Both the position numbers and the translations under genes were made by a program. 64,000 nt of DNA from Myxococcus stipitatus DSM 14675 (GTDB lineage: Bacteria; Myxococcota; Myxococcia; Myxococcales; Myxococcaceae). The stretch lies in contig NC_020126.1 of assembly GCF_000331735.1 (NCBI RefSeq), forward strand, positions 9,427,501 to 9,491,500. The letters run 5' to 3'. The notes under the pieces were generated by a model that saw only the letters and a list, made by a program, of their open reading frames with translations, made no database searches and was not told the origin of the DNA. Below are positions 17,671-26,265 of the stretch, one piece after another (position 1 is the first letter of the stretch; each line of letters starts with the position of its first letter).

Positions 17671-18249
17671 ATGACTTTGAAGACGCCGACGACGACCCCC
17701 ACCCCCGCCGCCCCTGCCTTCGCGTCCTTTCAAGGCGTTGAAGTCATTGGCCAATCCATCCTCTCCATCGTCAACGGGATGGAGCTGGCCCAGGCCCGGG
17801 CGCTGCGCATCCTCGCGGAGAACGGCATCTCTCCCCTGGAGGCGAAGTCCTGGTATCCGATGCCCGCGCTGCTGAAATCTTTCAGTCTCGTTTTCGAGAA
17901 GATTGGTCCCAGCACGGTGCGAACGATTGGCCGGAAGATTCCAGAAAACGCGCAATTTCCTCCGGACATCGACTCGCTGGAGAAAGTCTTGCGCGCGGTG
18001 GACCCGACGTACCGGATGAATCACCGGGGCAAGGGCCATATCGGCGGTTATCACTTCGAGTCCGTCGACAAGCGCAACGCGAAGATGCGCTGCGACAATC
18101 CCTATCCGTGTGACCTGGACTACGGACTGCTGGAAGCCATCACTGACAAGTTCCGCCCCAAGGATTCGCTTTGGGTGCGTATTGAACATGACCCCAAGAG
18201 TTGCCGACGCAGGGGGGATGTCGCCTGCGTGTACACCGTCAGCTGGTAG
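17671..18249 (+). CDS. Conserved-looking protein of unknown function, partner of the diiron protein
   Basis: A 192-aa soluble protein. The ATG at 17671 has GAGG about 10 nt upstream and lies just downstream of a predicted promoter. After a Thr/Pro/Ala-rich head, helices carry 'VIGQSILSIVNGM' and 'LAENGISPLEAKSWYPM', then 'NHRGKGHIGGY' and 'NPYPCDLDYGLLEAI'; the end is Cys-rich ('CRRRGDVACVYTVSW'). The closing G-x-x-C-x-Y pattern faintly recalls V4R or haem-NO-type domains, but I cannot assign a family. Codons are less GC-biased than those of its neighbours. It is followed 31 bp later by the haem-oxygenase-like gene, so the two probably act together. Confidence 0.7.
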   Translation: MTLKTPTTTPTPAAPAFASFQGVEVIGQSILSIVNGMELAQARALRILAENGISPLEAKSWYPMPALLKSFSLVFEKIGPSTVRTIGRKIPENAQFPPDIDSLEKVLRAVDPTYRMNHRGKGHIGGYHFESVDKRNAKMRCDNPYPCDLDYGLLEAITDKFRPKDSLWVRIEHDPKSCRRRGDVACVYTVSW

Positions 18250-18280
18250 CCCCCATCGCGGGTAGCAGGGAGGGACACCG

Positions 18281-19066
18281 ATGAAGGCCGTGCTCCAACA
18301 CATTGAAGCGCGTGAGAAGCGGTTCGCCGCACACCCGTTCTTCCTGGAGCTGAGGCAGGACCGTCCCTTGGACCAGGTGATGGCGTTCGCGCCTCGGCTC
18401 ACGTTCTGGGTGATGTCGTTCCAGGACGTGCTGCGGCTCAACGCGCACTTCATCCAGGACCCGCACCTCAAGGCGCTCGCCACGCGTCACCACGCGGAGG
18501 AGACCGGGCACGACCAGTGGTTCGAGGACGACATCGCCGCGCTCACGGGCGGCTCGCTGAGCATCGGCGCGCTCTACGGCAAGACGCACGCGAAGACGCG
18601 CGAGGCCGCGTACACCATCATCAGCGAGGTGTACCGCCCCGTGGATGACCGGGTGCGCATCGTCCTGCTCCTGGCGCTGGAGTCCACCAGCCACGTGTTC
18701 TTCGGCCGCACCGCCACGCTCTGCGCCTCCCAGGGCGCGGACGAGCGGCTCAAGTACTTCTCCGACCACCACATGAGGGCGGAGGCCCAGCACGCCGTCT
18801 TCGAGCAGCAGCTGGCCGCGGAGCTGGAGGCCATGGAGCTGGAGCCGCACATCCGCGAGGACGCGCTGGCCATGGTGGACCGGTGCTTCTGCGCCTTCGA
18901 GAGCCTGCTCACGGGGATGATTCTCCACCTGGAGCACGAGCGCGCCGAGGACGCCACCCCGCGCCAGGCGACCCTGGCACGGCCTTCTTCAGAGGAGCAC
19001 GAGGAGCACGAAGAGGCGGAGCCCGGCATGGCTCCCGCGCGGCTCTCCGTGGACCGGGCCGCCTGA
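18281..19066 (+). CDS. Haem-oxygenase-like diiron (iron-containing redox) enzyme
   Basis: A 261-aa helical protein. It keeps the metal-ligand pattern of the haem-oxygenase-like diiron oxidase (HDO) superfamily: 'HHAEETGHDQW' (Glu73/74, His77), 'LESTSHVFF' (Glu134, His138) and 'DHHMRAEAQH' (His163/164, Glu168, His171). Related enzymes use an Fe2/O2 cofactor to break C-C bonds, oxidise amines or desaturate small molecules. The last ~40 residues are acidic and low-complexity. The substrate is unknown. It forms a two-gene unit with the upstream 192-aa protein, in the lowest-GC part of the window, which hints at horizontal acquisition. Confidence 0.82.
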   Translation: MKAVLQHIEAREKRFAAHPFFLELRQDRPLDQVMAFAPRLTFWVMSFQDVLRLNAHFIQDPHLKALATRHHAEETGHDQWFEDDIAALTGGSLSIGALYGKTHAKTREAAYTIISEVYRPVDDRVRIVLLLALESTSHVFFGRTATLCASQGADERLKYFSDHHMRAEAQHAVFEQQLAAELEAMELEPHIREDALAMVDRCFCAFESLLTGMILHLEHERAEDATPRQATLARPSSEEHEEHEEAEPGMAPARLSVDRAA

Positions 19067-19072
19067 AACAAG

Positions 19073-19089
19073 GCGGCCGTGACAGCCGC
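19073..19089. terminator. Short hairpin between converging genes
   Basis: GCGGC (19073-19077) pairs with GCCGC (19085-19089) around a 7-base loop, flanked by AA/TT. It lies in the 27-bp gap between two converging genes and could end both transcripts. The stem is short, so the call is tentative. Confidence 0.35.
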
Positions 19090-19093
19090 TTCG

Positions 19094-19552
19094 CTAGTTC
19101 GAGGGCGGGGAGAGCACCAGGATGAGCTCTCCGCCCACGTGCTTCCCGGCCTTCTGGTAGACGACGCCGTGGCGGCCCAGCTCCACGTCCAGCGTGGGCT
19201 GGCGCGGAATGGCCACGCGCACGGTGGCGGTGCCGTCCTTCATGCCCAGCAGCGTCAGGGACGCGTTGCTTCCGTTGGGCAGCTTCACCTCGGTGGACTT
19301 CTTGGAGCCCACGTCCAGCTTGTCGTTGGACAGGCGCTTGAAGGAGGTGAAGTTGAAGTTCTGCTTCTGGAACTGCTCCTTCATCTTCGCCAACTCCGGA
19401 GGGTCCACCTCCGAGCCCTTGCGCGAGGCGAGCACCACCTCCACCTGGACGCTGACCTTCTGCTCGTCCTGCGCCAGGCCGGCGAGCGGCACCAGCACCC
19501 CCAGGCCCAGCACGGCCAGCATCATCCGGCCGGACGACACGTGTCTTCTCAC
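19094..19552 (-). CDS. Exported protein, third gene of the ECF sigma operon
   Basis: A 152-aa protein with a GTG start that shares four bases (GTGA) with the anti-sigma gene's stop. The hydrophobic stretch 'MMLAVLGLGVLVPLAGLAQ' is a signal peptide with cleavage expected after ...GLAQ/DE. The mature part (~120 residues) is beta-rich, with 'TVRVAIPRQPTLDVELGRHG' and a C-terminal 'GELILVLSPPSN'. No family is recognised. Coupling to the anti-sigma factor suggests a periplasmic role in sensing or in the response controlled by the sigma factor. The much longer frame open upstream is the anti-sigma gene's shadow. Confidence 0.75.
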   Translation of the reverse strand: MRRHVSSGRMMLAVLGLGVLVPLAGLAQDEQKVSVQVEVVLASRKGSEVDPPELAKMKEQFQKQNFNFTSFKRLSNDKLDVGSKKSTEVKLPNGSNASLTLLGMKDGTATVRVAIPRQPTLDVELGRHGVVYQKAGKHVGGELILVLSPPSN

Positions 19553-20205
19553 AGGCTTCCTCCTGACGGCCGCTCCGTGTCGAACTTCGGCTTGGCCAGG
19601 GGCCGGGGGCCCTTGGCGCCATCGCGAAGCCCGCCGCTCACATCCTCTTCCAGCTCCTCGTCCTCTTCGGGCGACTTGCCGTCCTCCGGCTCCTCGTCCA
19701 CCAGCCAGATGATGGTGCTCTTGTCCTCGGTCTCCAGCACCACCGGCGCGACGCGCGCGTCCTGGTAGGGCTGGATGGACTTCACCGTCATCCGGTCCGC
19801 ACCGTAGCCCACCGGCGCCCGGTCGCTCAGCAGCAGCGGCAGGCCCACCGCCACCAGCACGGCGGCCGTGGCCAGCGACGACACCATGGCGGTGCGCTGG
19901 TAGAGGAACATCTCGGACACGGCCAGCTTCAGCCGCTCGAAGAGGGGCGGCTTCTCCGGCGTCACCCGCGCCATCACCTTCTGCGCGAAGTCCTTGAAGT
20001 CGACATCGTCCACCGCCATGTCCAGGCCGACCCGGAGCAGGCCCGACTCGGCGCGCAGGTCCGCGGTGCGCCCGGTGCAGTCGCGGCACGCGGCGAGATG
20101 ACGCTCCACGTTCACCCGCTCCGCGGGAGTCACCTCCCCGTCGACGTACGGGGAGAGCATGGGGACGAAACGCTCACATGCGGGATTGCCGGCCATAACC
20201 TTCAC
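19549..20205 (-). CDS. Anti-sigma factor with zinc-finger (zf-HC2) domain
   Basis: A 218-aa protein. The N-terminus has the ZAS/zf-HC2 pattern 'MLSPYVDGE...HLAACRDC', with His-x3-Cys-x2-Cys (the Zn ligands that hold ECF sigma factors). One transmembrane helix lies near 105-125 ('AMVSSLATAAVLVAVGLPLLL'), followed by a periplasmic acidic region rich in Glu/Asp and Pro. The start is GTG at 20205 or ATG at 20196 (MAGNPACERF). The topology is cytoplasmic sigma-binding, one span, periplasmic sensing tail. It lies 63 bp downstream of the ECF sigma gene and overlaps the next gene by GTGA. Confidence 0.9.
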   Translation of the reverse strand: MKVMAGNPACERFVPMLSPYVDGEVTPAERVNVERHLAACRDCTGRTADLRAESGLLRVGLDMAVDDVDFKDFAQKVMARVTPEKPPLFERLKLAVSEMFLYQRTAMVSSLATAAVLVAVGLPLLLSDRAPVGYGADRMTVKSIQPYQDARVAPVVLETEDKSTIIWLVDEEPEDGKSPEEDEELEEDVSGGLRDGAKGPRPLAKPKFDTERPSGGSL

Positions 20206-20268
20206 CCTGCTGGTGGTGGGAGCTGCGAACCGTGTGACGCGGGGTTCCCTCAGATATTCGAGGGTCCC

Positions 20269-20883
20269 TCATTCGCCACCCACCCCACTCTTGGCTTCGT
20301 CCAACTCCAGGTACTCACTGAGGATTTTCTGGACCTTGGCCCGGGCATGGAAGAGGCGGCTCATCACCGTGCCCTTGGGAATATCGAGCGTGCGGGCCAG
20401 GTCCTCGTAGGACATGCCTTCGATCTCCCGGAGCAGGAGGATGGCGCGGTGCTTCTCCGGCACGGTGCCCAGGGCCTCCTGAATCTTCTCCGCCAACTCC
20501 CGCCGGAGCGCGCTCTTCTGGGGGTTGGTGCCCAGCCGGCTGCCCAGCGCGCCGATGCGCGCCTCGGACAGGTCCATGGCCTGGCTCTCGTCGAACTCGA
20601 CGACCTCACCGCCGCCGCCGCGCTTGCGCAGCACGTCGATGCAGACGTTCACCGTGATTCGGTAGAGCCAGGTGTAGAAGGACGAGTCGCCCTTGAAGTG
20701 GTCCAGGTACTTGTAGACCTTGACGAACGCCTCCTGGGAGACGTCCATCGCTTCTTCCTTGTCCTTGAGCATGCCGAGCGCGACCGCGTACACCTTGCGC
20801 TGGTAACGCTCGACGAGAAGCTTGAACGCGCGCTGGTCGCCGCTCCGGACGCGCTTGACGAGTGTAAGGTCGTCGGTGGCCAA
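20269..20883 (-). CDS. ECF sigma factor, RpoE1-like
   Basis: A 204-aa sigma-70 family protein. Region 2 runs from 'DDLTLVKRVRSGDQRAFKLL' through 'AMDVSQEAFVKVYKYL' (2.2) to 'FYTWLYRITVNVCIDVLRK' (2.4). Region 4 is 'VPEKHRAILLLREIEGMSYE' plus 'LDIPKGTVMSRLFHARAKVQ'. The sequence is close to what I recall of myxobacterial RpoE1, linked to motility in Myxococcus xanthus, but that is memory, not a search. No ATG or GTG is near the domain start; TTG at 20883 or TTG at 20895 must be used. It is first in an operon with its anti-sigma factor and an exported protein. Confidence 0.9.
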   Translation of the reverse strand: MATDDLTLVKRVRSGDQRAFKLLVERYQRKVYAVALGMLKDKEEAMDVSQEAFVKVYKYLDHFKGDSSFYTWLYRITVNVCIDVLRKRGGGGEVVEFDESQAMDLSEARIGALGSRLGTNPQKSALRRELAEKIQEALGTVPEKHRAILLLREIEGMSYEDLARTLDIPKGTVMSRLFHARAKVQKILSEYLELDEAKSGVGGE

Positions 20884-20960
20884 TGGGTGCGGCAACGTAC
20901 CACAAGCCGGCCCGGGCCAAGCACTTTCGCGCCACCGGGCCGTCCGCCTGCCCCGTCTCC

Positions 20961-21878
20961 CTAGAGGCTCACGAGCGCCACGACAATCAAGGCGATGGCC
21001 GCCAGGGCCAGCATGGCGCCGAACGCCACCCTGTCCCACTGCCCCTGCGCCACCGCCCCGTCCTCCGGGCCTTCCCGGAAGCCGTGCAGCACGTTCCACA
21101 GCATCATGGGCCCAAGCCGGCGGTTCGTCCGGCGGGAGCGGGCCCCGTCTGGAGAGGGCTCCTCGTCGACCTCGGTCGTCTGCCCGTCGACGACGCGCGC
21201 CTGGGGCACGGAAGGCCCTCCGCGGAGCGCCTCCATGCCGCGCTGCGAGGAGGCGGACGCCTGCTCGGTGGCTCCCTCCTTGCGAAGGGCGGCCTCCGAG
21301 TGGAGCACCTCCGGGGGCGGCTCCAGCCGGACGCTGGCCACGCGCTCGCGGGCCTCCTCCGGAGTCCGGGCGGAGAGCACCCACAGGCCCTGCGTCACCC
21401 CATCCTGCCCGGTGCGAGCGTCGCGCAGCTCGGCGAAGCCCTGGCCCTTGAGGGCGTCGCGGAAGGTGGCCTGGGTCTCCTTCTGCGGTGGCTGGGCCGC
21501 GGCGGCCTCGGCGTAGGCGGCGAAGAAGGTCCACAGCCGGGTGGCGCGCTCGGTGCTGGGAAGCTGCGACGGCTTCAGGTGCGCGGAGAGGAGCGCCGCG
21601 TCGGAGCCGAAGCGCTGGCCCAGCTCCACCTGCGTCGCCACCTTCTCCAGCCCCGGGGGAATCAGCTCCGCGACCCTCCGCACCGGCGCCCGCTCCTGTC
21701 CGCCCAGGGACGGGTGCTGCTGGGGCACGGAGGGCTGCGTGCGGAAGCCGTCGCGCGGCGGGGGGAGTCCTCCCTCGGAGGACTTGGGGCCCGTCGGGGG
21801 GAGCGAGCCCTTCCCCGAGTGGACAAGGAGCCGGGCCAGCTGGCCAAAGCCCGCGGCGATTCGCGAGGTCGTGGACAT
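20961..21878 (-). CDS. Tail-anchored protein of unknown function
   Basis: A 305-aa protein from the ATG at 21878, with GAGGG 9-10 nt upstream. The first ~75 residues are Pro/Gly-rich and probably disordered. A compact mid-region (~residues 75-215) includes 'LIPPGLEKVATQVELGQRFG' and 'ATRLWTFFAAYAEAAAAQ'. A single hydrophobic helix 'FGAMLALAAIALIVVALVSL' ends the chain, so it is a tail-anchored inner-membrane protein facing the cytoplasm. No known family is recognised. It lies just upstream of the ECF sigma gene on the same strand, 77 bp from its start, so the two could share control. Confidence 0.7.
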   Translation of the reverse strand: MSTTSRIAAGFGQLARLLVHSGKGSLPPTGPKSSEGGLPPPRDGFRTQPSVPQQHPSLGGQERAPVRRVAELIPPGLEKVATQVELGQRFGSDAALLSAHLKPSQLPSTERATRLWTFFAAYAEAAAAQPPQKETQATFRDALKGQGFAELRDARTGQDGVTQGLWVLSARTPEEARERVASVRLEPPPEVLHSEAALRKEGATEQASASSQRGMEALRGGPSVPQARVVDGQTTEVDEEPSPDGARSRRTNRRLGPMMLWNVLHGFREGPEDGAVAQGQWDRVAFGAMLALAAIALIVVALVSL

Positions 21879-22082
21879 GGGCGAACCCTCATCAAACCTG
21901 GAGAGAGACTGTTCGGGACGCGAGCCTAACCCGCCTCCCTTCAGGGAGCCGAGGTTTCGCACGCGCGACACCAGGTCCTCGCCCCGGCCCGCGGGACGAG
22001 GTGCATCGCGTTGCGCACGGATGTCGCCGACGTGCCCCATCTCCCGGATTCTCGCGCGGAGCGAGGGACGGGTTGCGGCGGC

Positions 22083-22565
22083 CTACTCCCCTTCGCGCTC
22101 CACCTCGATGGGTCCTGTCATGCCGTGAGCATCCAGCCGCACGCGATAGAGGGAGTTCAGCCCGTCGCCGTCGAAGTCGCCGCGCGCCAGGCACGACACC
22201 TCCGGCTCGCCCACGGGGCTCTCCTGCACCAGGACCTCGTACTGGAAGCGCACCTGCTCGCCGGGCTCGAAGCCCAGGCGGTGGAAGGCCTCGTCCTCGG
22301 GGAAGGGCACGGCCTGTCCCCCCTTGGGGACGTCCCGAGGCGTGGGTCCCGCCATCACATAGTGGCCGTGCTCGGCCCGGAACGACTGCACCGCGTCACA
22401 CAGCGCCAGCACGTTGAGGCGGGCCTCCGCGTCCGTGGGCCGCTCGGGCGCCGCGTGTGTTCGCCGGAAGACAGACACACTGGCCAGGCCCCCCAGGAGG
22501 ACCAGCGCCCCCACGAACAGGGGCCACTTCGCGCGGGGTCCGCCTCTCGTCTCGAGCGTGGCCAT
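22083..22565 (-). CDS. Pilin-like membrane-anchored protein
   Basis: A 160-aa protein from the ATG at 22565. One N-terminal hydrophobic helix (~16-32) is followed by 'LNVLALCDAVQSFRAEHGHY', the long amphipathic helix and early-beta pattern of pilins and type II pseudopilins, then an acidic calcium-like turn 'DFDGDGLNS' before the last strands. It lacks the canonical prepilin peptidase site (G|F-T-L-x-E), so it may be a minor or degenerate pilin. It lies 14 bp after hemF, apparently cotranscribed with no obvious functional link. Confidence 0.6.
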   Translation of the reverse strand: MATLETRGGPRAKWPLFVGALVLLGGLASVSVFRRTHAAPERPTDAEARLNVLALCDAVQSFRAEHGHYVMAGPTPRDVPKGGQAVPFPEDEAFHRLGFEPGEQVRFQYEVLVQESPVGEPEVSCLARGDFDGDGLNSLYRVRLDAHGMTGPIEVEREGE

Positions 22566-22579
22566 GGGCGGGGGGGACC

Positions 22580-23497
22580 TCAGCCTCGAGGAGGGCTCCA
22601 CGACGCCCAGTCGCGAGGCTGGCGCAGCACCTCCACCAGCCGGGCCTCCCAGCTTCCGGGCTCCGGGTGGTGGTCGTAGCGCCAGCGCGTCTGGGGCGGC
22701 AGCGACATGAGGATGGACTCGGTGCGCCCGCGCGTCTCCAGGCCGAAGACGGTGCCCCGGTCATGGACGAGGTTGAACTCCACGTAGCGCCCGCGCCGCA
22801 CCTCCTGCCAGAAGCGCTGGGCCTCCGTGAAGGGCGTGTCCTTGCGGCGCTCGGCGATGGGCAGGTACGCGTCCAGGAAGGCCTTGCCGCAGTCGCGCAC
22901 GAAGTCGAACTCGCGCTCCAATTCGCCCCCCATGTTCTCGAAGAAGATGCCGCCCACGCCGCGCGTCTCCTCGCGGTGGCGCACGTGGAAGTACTGGTCA
23001 CACGCCGCCTTGAAGCGCGGGTAGTACGCCGCGTCGTGCGCGTCACACGCGGCCTTGTGCACGCGGTGGAAGTGCGCCGCGTCCTCCTCGTAGAGGTAGT
23101 ACGGCGTCAGGTCCGCGCCGCCGCCGAACCACGCCTTCCCGCCCTGGTGGATGAAGCGGTAGTTGGCGTGGACGGTGGGCACGTGCGGGTTGCGCGGGTG
23201 CAGCACCAGGGAGATGCCGCCCGCCCAGAACGAGCGCCCCTCGCCCTGGAGCTTCTTGGCGAACTGCTCCTCCAGCTCACCGAACACCACCGACGTGTTG
23301 ACGCCGGCCCGCTCCAGCACGGCGCCATCCTCCAGCACCCGCGTGCGTCCGCCGCCGCCCCCCGGACGCTGCCAGGCGTCCTCGCGAAAGCGCGACGAGC
23401 CGTCCAGCCGCTCCAGTGCCTGGCAGATGTCGTCCTGCAGGGACTGGGTGAAAGCGGCCATCCGCTCCTTCATGCCCTCCACGTCCACCTTCGTCAT
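22580..23497 (-). CDS. hemF: Oxygen-dependent coproporphyrinogen III oxidase
   Basis: A 305-aa cytoplasmic enzyme of typical HemF length, with AGGAG before the ATG at 23497. Family signatures include 'GRSFWAGGISLVLHPRNPHV', 'TVHANYRFI', 'WFGGGADLTPYYLYEEDA', 'FHRVHKAACD' and 'GVGGIFFENM'. It oxidatively decarboxylates two propionates of coproporphyrinogen III to give protoporphyrinogen IX in haem synthesis and needs O2. No other hem gene is nearby. Confidence 0.97.
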   Translation of the reverse strand: MTKVDVEGMKERMAAFTQSLQDDICQALERLDGSSRFREDAWQRPGGGGGRTRVLEDGAVLERAGVNTSVVFGELEEQFAKKLQGEGRSFWAGGISLVLHPRNPHVPTVHANYRFIHQGGKAWFGGGADLTPYYLYEEDAAHFHRVHKAACDAHDAAYYPRFKAACDQYFHVRHREETRGVGGIFFENMGGELEREFDFVRDCGKAFLDAYLPIAERRKDTPFTEAQRFWQEVRRGRYVEFNLVHDRGTVFGLETRGRTESILMSLPPQTRWRYDHHPEPGSWEARLVEVLRQPRDWASWSPPRG

Positions 23498-23519
23498 GCG
23501 TGCTCCTGGCGAGTACCGC

Positions 23520-24272
23520 TCACGGAGCGGAGTAGTCGGCCGGCGCCTCGAAGTCCACAGGCGGAACCGCGGGCGCGTTGTGGCCCGCGGCGTCGAACGC
23601 CTCGATGCGGGCGCGGTAGCTGCGGCCGTCCTCCATGGCGAACGTGCCGCTGCACGCCTCGTGGCCGATGAAGGCCGTGTTGTTGACCACCGGCACCACG
23701 TACTGCTGCACGCTGGGGCCCGGGCGGCGCGGCTCCAGCTTCACCACGAGATACGCGGGGCTCTCCTCGCGCAGCGACAGGTTGAGGCGCACGAAGCGCG
23801 TGGTGCCCTGGGGCGTGCGGCGCAGGATGCCCTCGGAGACGGCGGGGCGCTTCTGCCACCGGGGCGCCTGGGTGTCCGCGCCCTTGCCCGTGTACCACTC
23901 GGGCAGCGCCGCGCCCTTGCCGTTGAGCAGGGCGACGTTGGGGAGCACCTCGTCGATGCGCAGCGAGTAGCGCTTGTCCGGCTCCAGCTTGCCGGAGACC
24001 TTGAGGACGATGGTGGCCCGGCCCAGGCTGCTCTCCCAGCCGCGCTGCGCCTTCACCTCCACCTCGTGGCTGTCGGACACCAGCCGCAGCTTCTTGCCCA
24101 CCAGCGACACCACGGACTCGCGAGCGGTGCCCACGCCTTCCAGCAGGAAGCGGCTGTTGATGGGGATGATGGCCCCGGGCGTGGGGAACAGCTGCACCCC
24201 GTCCCCCAGACATTGAGCGGAGGCGGCGCGGGCGAACAACAGCACGAACAGCGGCACGAGGAGTCGGAGCAC
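23520..24272 (-). CDS. Secreted protein of unknown function
   Basis: A 250-aa protein with a GTG start at 24272 and a clear Sec signal (MLRLLVPLFVLLFARAASAQ). The mature part is beta-rich and looks like two immunoglobulin-like units: one around 'GAIIPINSRFLLEGVGTARE' to 'YSLRIDEVLPN', and a second around 'PAYLVVKLEPRRPG' to 'SYRARIEAFDAAGHNAPAVP'. Cysteines at the start of the mature chain and near 'HEACSG' could form a disulphide. This resembles many myxobacterial exported proteins that present Ig-like folds. It lies 22 bp upstream of hemF, so it may lead that transcript. No function is assigned. Confidence 0.7.
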   Translation of the reverse strand: MLRLLVPLFVLLFARAASAQCLGDGVQLFPTPGAIIPINSRFLLEGVGTARESVVSLVGKKLRLVSDSHEVEVKAQRGWESSLGRATIVLKVSGKLEPDKRYSLRIDEVLPNVALLNGKGAALPEWYTGKGADTQAPRWQKRPAVSEGILRRTPQGTTRFVRLNLSLREESPAYLVVKLEPRRPGPSVQQYVVPVVNNTAFIGHEACSGTFAMEDGRSYRARIEAFDAAGHNAPAVPPVDFEAPADYSAP

Positions 24273-24332
24273 GATGCCCCGAGTCTGCGCCCCTGCGGGT
24301 TGGATTCCAACCCCGGGGTGTGACTCACCCGC

Positions 24333-24623
24333 TCAGTGCACCCCGCCGTCATCCTCGCGCACGGTGATGGGGCCGAACTTCGCCTCGTACCGTTGGAGGT
24401 TGTCCTGCATGGCCATCATCAGCCGCTTCATGTGCTTGGGGCTGGTGATGATGCGCGAGCGCACCTTGGCGCGCAGCTGCTGCGGCTGGACGTAGATGAA
24501 GTCCAGGGTGAATTCCGTGTCCGTGTGGTTCACGAGGGCCATGTTGGCGTACTGACCATTGGCGACGTCCTCGTCGATTTGAATCTGCAACTGCATGTCC
24601 GGGGGCTTCGGAGTGTCCGCCAT
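24333..24623 (-). CDS. DUF3467 family protein
   Basis: A 96-aa cytoplasmic protein from the ATG at 24623. Its core is the DUF3467 pattern: 'IQIDEDVANGQYANMALVNH', a 'FTLDFIYVQP' strand, 'AKVRSRIITSPKHMKRLMMA' and a C-terminal helix 'LQRYEAKFGPI'. The family is small and widely spread in bacteria, with no established biochemical role. The reading frame runs far upstream but without coding character. It diverges from the hydrolase gene with only 48 bp between starts, so their promoters overlap. Confidence 0.88.
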   Translation of the reverse strand: MADTPKPPDMQLQIQIDEDVANGQYANMALVNHTDTEFTLDFIYVQPQQLRAKVRSRIITSPKHMKRLMMAMQDNLQRYEAKFGPITVREDDGGVH

Positions 24624-24671
24624 GAGGCAGGGGGCATAGCGCCTGTGCCCTCGCGTGGCCAGCGTCACGTC

Positions 24672-25493
24672 ATGATGGACGCGCGCTTGGCCATGGATGA
24701 GGAGAAGACAGGGGCGTTCGAGCTGGGGCACGGTCCCGATGCGTGTCTGGTGCTGCACGGCTTCACCGGCAGTCCCTGGGATGTGCGGCCGTTGGCCGAG
24801 GCCCTGGCCGCGCGAGGAATGCGCGTCGTGGCCCCGCTCCTGCCCGGACATGGCGCCACGCCCCAGGCGCTGCTGGGGGTCACCTGGCGCGACTGGCGGG
24901 ACGAGGCCCGGCGCGCGCTCGACCTGCTGCGGGGCCACCGGCAGGTCTTCGTCGCGGGCCTGTCCATGGGCGCGCTGCTCGCGGTGGGCCTGGCCGCGGA
25001 TGCGCCCGCGAGGGTGCGCGGACTGGTGCTCGCCGCGCCGGCCCTGCGCTTTCGAGGAGCACGCATGCGCGTCATCCGTCAGCTGTCGCGCACGCCGCTG
25101 CTCGAGTGGGTGCACCCGTGGGTGGCGAAGTCGAGCACGGACATCTCGGACCCGGCGGTCCTGGCCATGGCGCCCATCCTCTCCGGGTTCCCCGTGGCGA
25201 GGCTCCGGGACGTCGTCACCTTGCAGGACGCCGCGGCCCGGAGCGCCGCGCGCGTGCGGTGCCCTGTCCTCATCGCCGTGGCGGAGCAGGACCATGTCGT
25301 GGACCCACGAGGAGGGCTGGAGCTGGCGCGGCGGCTCAAGGCGTCCCCGTGCGTGCGCGTCCTCTCGCTCCAGCGAGGATTCCACATCATCCCTCGCGAC
25401 ACGGACGGGCCGCGCCTCGCGAGGGAGGCCTGCGACTTTTTGACGCACGTCTGTAACTTTGGAGAATGGGAGCCACAATCCGCGGGCACCTGA
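24672..25493 (+). CDS. Alpha/beta hydrolase (monoacylglycerol lipase/carboxylesterase type)
   Basis: A 273-aa cytoplasmic hydrolase. The oxyanion region '[19 protein letters not shown]' is followed by the nucleophile elbow 'AGLSMG' (Ser98); the acid is in 'VAEQDHVVD' (Asp207) and the base in 'RGFHII' (His238), a complete catalytic triad. The lid between strands 6 and 7 (~130-180) is short and matches Est30/thermostable monoacylglycerol lipases. Two ATGs at 24672 and 24675 are possible. It probably acts on lipid or small carboxyl esters. Its end is 55 bp before the ABC gene, which it may precede in one transcript. Confidence 0.9.
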   Translation: MMDARLAMDEEKTGAFELGHGPDACLVLHGFTGSPWDVRPLAEALAARGMRVVAPLLPGHGATPQALLGVTWRDWRDEARRALDLLRGHRQVFVAGLSMGALLAVGLAADAPARVRGLVLAAPALRFRGARMRVIRQLSRTPLLEWVHPWVAKSSTDISDPAVLAMAPILSGFPVARLRDVVTLQDAAARSAARVRCPVLIAVAEQDHVVDPRGGLELARRLKASPCVRVLSLQRGFHIIPRDTDGPRLAREACDFLTHVCNFGEWEPQSAGT

Positions 25494-25548
25494 GGGTGTC
25501 CGAGGGGAGCGGCGTAGAACACGTTCTCCGTTTATCAAGGGCTCACAC

Positions 25549-26265
25549 ATGCCCTCGTCCGACACGCCCCCGCTCGTCGAGATTCGCGATGTCACCAAGT
25601 CCTACGCGGAGGGCGACACCTCGCGAGAGGTCCTCTCCGGGGTGAAGCTGGAGCTGCGCCGGGGTGAGTTCGTGGTGCTGCTGGGCCGCAGCGGCTCCGG
25701 CAAGTCCACGCTGCTCAACCTCATCAGCGGCATCGACCTGCCCACGCGCGGCGAGGTGCTCATCGACGGGAAGAGCCTGGGCACGATGAGCGAGCGCGAG
25801 CGCACGCTGCTGCGCCGCGAGCGCGTGGGGTTCATCTTCCAGGCCTTCAACCTGCTGCCCACGTTGACGGTGGAGGAGAACGTGCGGCTGCCGGTGGAGC
25901 TCAACGGCCACGCGGCCTCGGAGGCGGGAGCTCGCGCGCGGGAGTTGCTGGAGCGGGTGGGCCTGGCCGCTCGCGCGGGCAGCTTCCCGGACCGGCTGTC
26001 GGGCGGAGAGCAGCAGCGCGTGGCGGTGGCTCGGGCCCTGGCGCATGCGCCGCCCCTGCTGCTGGCGGATGAGCCCACGGGCAACCTGGACGAAGCCACG
26101 GGGCGGCAGGTGCTGGACCTGCTGGAGGGACTCACGCGGCAAGGCAATGCCTGCGCGCTCGTCGTCACCCACGAGCCGGGGTTGATGGCGCGCGCGGACC
26201 GGGTGCTGGAGATGACGAACGGGCGGCTGGTGGAGCGCGAGGCACCGAAGAGGACGCCGCGATGA
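25549..26265 (+). CDS. ABC transporter ATP-binding protein (LolD/MacB type)
   Basis: A 238-aa ATPase. Walker A 'GRSGSGKST' is at 46-53, then the Q-loop region '[17 protein letters not shown]', signature '[17 protein letters not shown]' and Walker B '[16 protein letters not shown]', ending with the H-loop 'VVTHEPGL'. The '[11 protein letters not shown]' and 'GNLD' features are typical of the LolCDE/MacB branch, which pairs with FtsX-type permeases. The next real gene is such a permease, linked through the small ORF at 26262-26357. The pair should extrude or extract a lipid or peptide across the periplasm rather than import a nutrient. Confidence 0.95.
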   Translation: MPSSDTPPLVEIRDVTKSYAEGDTSREVLSGVKLELRRGEFVVLLGRSGSGKSTLLNLISGIDLPTRGEVLIDGKSLGTMSERERTLLRRERVGFIFQAFNLLPTLTVEENVRLPVELNGHAASEAGARARELLERVGLAARAGSFPDRLSGGEQQRVAVARALAHAPPLLLADEPTGNLDEATGRQVLDLLEGLTRQGNACALVVTHEPGLMARADRVLEMTNGRLVEREAPKRTPR

